From assembly GCA_946885665.1 (NCBI GenBank), contig CAMPGT010000046.1, forward strand, positions 1 to 17,846: DNA of 17,846 nucleotides, in the 5' to 3' direction. The notes beneath the pieces were generated by a model, which ran no database searches, was not told the DNA's origin, and saw nothing but the letters and a program-made list of their open reading frames with translations. Positions within the stretch are counted from its first letter, which is position 1; each line of letters starts with the position of its first letter. This stretch comes from an uncultured Chitinophagaceae bacterium (lineage in GTDB: Bacteria > Bacteroidota > Bacteroidia > Chitinophagales > Chitinophagaceae). The position numbers were made by a program, and so were the translations under genes. Positions 14,822 to 17,846 of the stretch are shown in pieces.

Positions 14822-15600
14822 TACCTTGCCTGCTTGTACATAATAAGGGCCTTGTCAAAACAACAGCCTTTAAGGATCCGAAGTACGTTGGCGACCCTAT
14901 CAATGCAGTCAAGATATTCAACGAAAAAGAAGTGGATGAACTGATTGTTCTGGATATTGACGCCACTGTCCGGAAAAGAGGACCCGATTTCGGGATGATC
15001 AAAAATCTTGCTGTGGAATGCCGTATGCCGTTTTGTTACGGCGGGGGCGTTTCGACGGTGGAGATGGCAAAGCGAATTATCAGCCTCGGCGCAGAAAAAG
15101 TTGCGCTCAGTTCGTCGGCAATGGAAAATCCTTCGTTGTTGTCGCAAATAGGAAAGGCGGTGGGCGTTCAGAGCGTGGTGGTGATACTGGACGTCAAGAA
15201 GAGGAGTTTATTTGGTGGTTACGAAGTGTACATTCACAATGGCACGAAGGCTACCGGGTTGAAGTTGAGTGAAGCGGTTAAGATGATCGATACATATGGG
15301 GTGGGAGAGCTGGTTATTAACTCGATCGACCGCGATGGCGGCATGCAGGGATATGATTTTTCATTGATTGACGTTGCGCGACAGTTAACCGACGTGCCCC
15401 TGACGGTTTTGGGTGGTGCCGGCAGCCTTGAAGATATCGGCCGGCTGATCGGGCGATACAAAATTATCGGCGCCGCTGCCGGAAGTCTCTTTGTCTTTAA
15501 AGGAAAATACCGCGCTGTATTAATCAATTATCCAAATGCATCCGAAAAGAGGAACATTGTTCCTGTTGTAACTAATGAAACAAATTATTCAGTCATTTAA
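14803..15600 (+). CDS. hisF: HisF-like cyclase-subunit paralogue serving the sugar amidotransferase
   Basis: The 265-residue protein is a HisF-type (beta-alpha)8 barrel: RIIPCLLV at 5-12, KYVGDPINAVKIF, ELIVLDIDA, YGGGVST, INSIDRDGGMQGYD and VLGGAGSLED. Cyclase HisF uses Asp11 and Asp130. Asp130 is present (VVVILDVKK), but residue 11 is Leu, so imidazole glycerol phosphate cyclase activity is unlikely. The protein probably keeps the HisH docking face and ammonia tunnel and delivers ammonia to the WbpG-type enzyme, as for HisF2 of Pseudomonas aeruginosa. It overlaps HisH by 19 bases and the next gene by 26. The symbol reflects the family only. Confidence 0.92.
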   Translation: MLRSRIIPCLLVHNKGLVKTTAFKDPKYVGDPINAVKIFNEKEVDELIVLDIDATVRKRGPDFGMIKNLAVECRMPFCYGGGVSTVEMAKRIISLGAEKVALSSSAMENPSLLSQIGKAVGVQSVVVILDVKKRSLFGGYEVYIHNGTKATGLKLSEAVKMIDTYGVGELVINSIDRDGGMQGYDFSLIDVARQLTDVPLTVLGGAGSLEDIGRLIGRYKIIGAAAGSLFVFKGKYRAVLINYPNASEKRNIVPVVTNETNYSVI

Positions 15601-17692
15601 GTCGGGTGAAACTATTTTGGAGCAGGTGCCTGTGCCGATGGTGCGGAAGGGAACGGTGCTGGTGAGAACAACGCGTTCGCTCGTATCGCTCGGCACTGAA
15701 AAGATGCTGGTTGAATTCGGGAAATCGAATTTGATAGCGAAAGCCAGGCAGCAGCCCGAGAAGGTGAAACAGGTTTTGGATAAAATAAAAACGGATGGGC
15801 TGGTGCCGACACTTGAAGCCGTTTTCAATAAACTGGGTGAGCCATTGCCGCTGGGTTATTGCAATGCCGGAACCGTGGTGGCGGTAGGCGAAGGAGTGAG
15901 TGAATTCAGCATCGGTGACCGCGTTGCCTCGAACGGCCCGCACGCTGAGTATGTTTGTGTACCCGGCAACCTCGCTGCACACGTGCCCGCACAGGTTACC
16001 GATGAAGAAGCGACATTCACGGTAATCGGTGCAATTGGCCTGCAGGGCGTGAGATTACTGAATCCCCTGTTTGGCGAAACGATAGTGGTGATAGGAATGG
16101 GATTGGTTGGCCAGATAACGGCACAACTGCTAACCGCGAGCGGCTGCAGGGTGGTTGGCGTGGATATCGACGAAAAGAAATTGAGTCTTTGTACTCAGTA
16201 TGGGATCATTCCTTTCAATGCATCTGCGGGTGACATAGTAAAATATATCGCGTCCATTACGGGCGACAATGGCGCCGATGGAGTGATCATCACGGCTTCG
16301 GCGAAAAGCGATGAGATCATATCGCAGGCCGCCAGGATGAGCCGCAAGCGCGGCCGCATCGTACTTGTCGGAGTTGTCGGGTTAAGCCTGAACAGGTCCG
16401 AGTTTTATCAGAAAGAATTGTCTTTCCAGGTTTCCTGTTCTTATGGACCCGGACGGTACGATGAAAATTATGAGCAGAAAGGGATCGATTATCCTTTGCC
16501 TTTTGTTAGATGGACGGAGAAACGAAATTTTGAGGCGATCCTCCAGGCAATGGCAACCGGCAGGCTTCATGTGAAAGAAATGATCACTGAAACGATACCC
16601 CTTGATGACTACAAAACCATTTATGATGATATTGGCGCTGCGAAGTCCATTGCGTCTATCTTGAAATATGACAGCGATGATCAACTGCCATTATCGAACA
16701 CCGTTGTGCTCAACCATAACAAGTACGAGGGCGCAAAAGGAGTCATCGGTATCGTTGGCGCGGGAAATTTTACCAAGATGACGATGCTACCTTCTTTGAA
16801 GCCGGCCAATGCGGTGTATAAATACATTGCCAGCGCGGCAGGCGTTACTTCAACTTCACTCGCCAGGAAATATGGATTTTCACATTCTACTACAGATTAC
16901 AGGGAGATATTTAAAGACGCGGACGTTGACCTGGTGCTGATCACTACGCGGCACGACAAGCATGCTGCAATGGTATCGGAGGCGTTGAATGCGGGCAAGC
17001 ATGTATTTGTTGAAAAGCCCCTTGCATTAAACAATTCGCAGCTCGAGCAGGTAATTGCGGCTAATAAGGAGGCGAAAGTAAGCCTGACGGTGGGCTTCAA
17101 CAGGAGGTTTTCGCCACATTCCATCAAAGTGAAAAGTCTTTTGGGAAAAGGGCCAGTCAACGTGATCGCAACAATGAATGCCGGTTTCATTCCGCCCGAT
17201 ACGTGGGTACATGATCCCGTTGTGGGCGGCGGGCGAATTATCGGAGAGGCCTGTCATTTTATCGACCTTATCAGCTTTTTTACCGGTAGCAGGGTAATAG
17301 CGGTGTGCATGAACGCTATGGCAGTGGCGCCGGCCGACAATACCGATAACGCGACCATTCTATTGAAATATGAAGATGGTTCGAACGGTGTGATCAATTA
17401 TTTTTCGAACGGTTCCAAAGCGTATCCGAAAGAAAGGATAGAAGTGTATTCGCAAGGCCGAACAGCCATCATCGACAACTTCCGGCAAACAACCGGGTAT
17501 GGATTTAAAGGGTTTTCGAAACTGAAGACAGGTTTGGACAAGGGACACAAAAACCAGTTTGCCGAACTTGTAAAACGGGTAAAAAGCGGCGGCAATGCGC
17601 TCATCGGTTTCGATGAACTGGTGAACACCACCAGGGCCAGTTTTGCAGCAGTGGAAAGCATGAGGAAAAACTGCTGGGTAAAGATCGAATGA
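15575..17692 (+). CDS. Two-domain oxidoreductase: MDR-type dehydrogenase fused to Gfo/Idh/MocA dehydrogenase
   Basis: This 705-residue protein joins two NAD(P)-binding enzymes. Residues 1 to about 365 are a medium-chain dehydrogenase with VSLGTEKML (41-49), LGYCNAGTV and the Rossmann motif GMGLVG at 174-179. The usual Cys-Gly-Thr-Asp zinc-binding start is replaced by Leu-Gly-Thr-Glu, and no four-Cys structural zinc lobe is seen, so it is probably zinc-independent. Residues about 388-705 are a Gfo/Idh/MocA domain with GAGNFT at 395-400 and the EKP motif at 480-482. This fusion recurs in bacterial polysaccharide loci beside heparinase II/III-like genes, as here, but I know of no assigned reaction. 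Oxidation or epimerisation of a sugar or uronic acid residue is plausible. The start overlaps HisF by 26 bases; this ATG fits the domain start well. Confidence 0.88.
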   Translation: MKQIIQSFKSGETILEQVPVPMVRKGTVLVRTTRSLVSLGTEKMLVEFGKSNLIAKARQQPEKVKQVLDKIKTDGLVPTLEAVFNKLGEPLPLGYCNAGTVVAVGEGVSEFSIGDRVASNGPHAEYVCVPGNLAAHVPAQVTDEEATFTVIGAIGLQGVRLLNPLFGETIVVIGMGLVGQITAQLLTASGCRVVGVDIDEKKLSLCTQYGIIPFNASAGDIVKYIASITGDNGADGVIITASAKSDEIISQAARMSRKRGRIVLVGVVGLSLNRSEFYQKELSFQVSCSYGPGRYDENYEQKGIDYPLPFVRWTEKRNFEAILQAMATGRLHVKEMITETIPLDDYKTIYDDIGAAKSIASILKYDSDDQLPLSNTVVLNHNKYEGAKGVIGIVGAGNFTKMTMLPSLKPANAVYKYIASAAGVTSTSLARKYGFSHSTTDYREIFKDADVDLVLITTRHDKHAAMVSEALNAGKHVFVEKPLALNNSQLEQVIAANKEAKVSLTVGFNRRFSPHSIKVKSLLGKGPVNVIATMNAGFIPPDTWVHDPVVGGGRIIGEACHFIDLISFFTGSRVIAVCMNAMAVAPADNTDNATILLKYEDGSNGVINYFSNGSKAYPKERIEVYSQGRTAIIDNFRQTTGYGFKGFSKLKTGLDKGHKNQFAELVKRVKSGGNALIGFDELVNTTRASFAAVESMRKNCWVKIE

Positions 17693-17698
17693 TTGTAC

Positions 17699-17846
17699 AT
17701 GTTTAAAAGAATAAAAGAAGTAATTCATCTTTTCCGCAACATGGGACCACGCTACCTCGTCTTTAGAGGCAAACACGAAGTGTTGAGGCGTTCCGGGCTG
17801 CTGAAAAGGAAGTTTCCCGTCCAGCCTGCAAAAATTGACTTGCCAT
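17699..17846 (+). CDS. Heparinase II/III-like protein (N-terminal 49 codons only)
   Basis: The frame opens at an ATG at 17699, 6 bases after the preceding stop, and runs off the window. The visible start is basic and amphipathic (MFKRIKEVIHLF, then GPRYLVFR and RRSGLLKRKFP). The segment ending in RRSGLLKRKFP resembles the N-terminus of heparinase II/III-family proteins, whose genes often follow the two-domain oxidoreductase in polysaccharide loci. Members are polysaccharide lyases that cut uronic-acid-containing chains, and some may act on the cluster's own product. No signal peptide is evident in the visible part. An in-frame TTG at 17693 is an alternative start. The call rests on a short stretch plus gene context. 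Confidence 0.6.
   Translation, partial: MFKRIKEVIHLFRNMGPRYLVFRGKHEVLRRSGLLKRKFPVQPAKIDLP

Noticed and set aside
14189..15600. HisH and HisF as part of a histidine operon
   Set aside because: No other histidine gene is present, HisF lacks Asp11, and both are coupled to a WbpG-type sugar amidotransferase inside a polysaccharide cluster.

Overview
The window is one continuous, plus-strand gene cluster for a cell-surface polysaccharide (O-antigen, capsule or exopolysaccharide). It holds fourteen complete genes and one cut gene at each edge, sixteen in total counting both ends as listed below, packed with gaps of at most about 12 bases or overlaps of up to 26 bases. No gene lies on the minus strand and there is no gene-free stretch worth describing. 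No rRNA, tRNA, CRISPR array, insertion sequence, promoter or terminator was recognised. The moderate GC content, the rarity of Shine-Dalgarno sequences and the closing pair (two-domain oxidoreductase followed by a heparinase II/III-type protein) suggest a member of the Bacteroidota, perhaps the Chitinophagaceae or a relative. This placement is inference from gene style only.

Layout from left to right. Positions 1-3093 hold activated-sugar and modification enzymes: the C-terminal two thirds of a NodU/TobZ-type O-carbamoyltransferase, a sugar formyltransferase-like protein, and a CBS-domain sugar-1-phosphate nucleotidyltransferase. Positions 3083-8418 hold a divergent GT-B glycosyltransferase, an asparagine-synthetase-like protein with Ser in place of the glutaminase Cys2, a Wzx-type flippase, and a second glycosyltransferase. 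Positions 8426-10594 hold a Gfo/Idh/MocA dehydrogenase and a DegT-type PLP aminotransferase. This is the WbpB/WbpE-type pair that makes a 3-amino sugar nucleotide. Positions 10575-13050 hold a Wzy-type polymerase and a third glycosyltransferase (GT4, with EX7E). Positions 13062-15600 hold a WbpG/PseA-type N-acetyl sugar amidotransferase with its own HisH-like glutaminase and HisF-like ammonia-channel subunit. This set turns an acetamido group into an acetamidino group. Positions 15575-17846 hold a 705-residue MDR/Gfo-Idh fusion oxidoreductase and the first 49 codons of a heparinase II/III-like protein.

Working together (inference from families and context): the sugar-nucleotide enzymes build an amino sugar, possibly a 2,3-diamino uronic acid. 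The glycosyltransferases build a repeat unit on undecaprenyl phosphate, Wzx flips it and Wzy polymerises it. The repeat unit is probably heavily decorated with nitrogen- and one-carbon-containing groups: carbamoyl, formyl, acetamidino, and perhaps an amide from the asparagine-synthetase-like protein. Several pathway steps are not in this window and must lie outside it: the UDP-GlcNAc 6-dehydrogenase, a 3-N-acyltransferase, a 2-epimerase, and the initiating phosphoglycosyltransferase.

The points most worth a second look are four. The amide-forming enzymes carry active-site changes: Ser2 in the AsnB-like protein, Leu for Asp11 in HisF, and Gly for the catalytic Asn of the formyltransferase. The flippase has a TTG start placed oddly against a two-codon ATG-AGT-TGA frame, which could be a lost T. 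The fusion dehydrogenase lacks the usual zinc Cys. All family calls are by reading; no database search was run.
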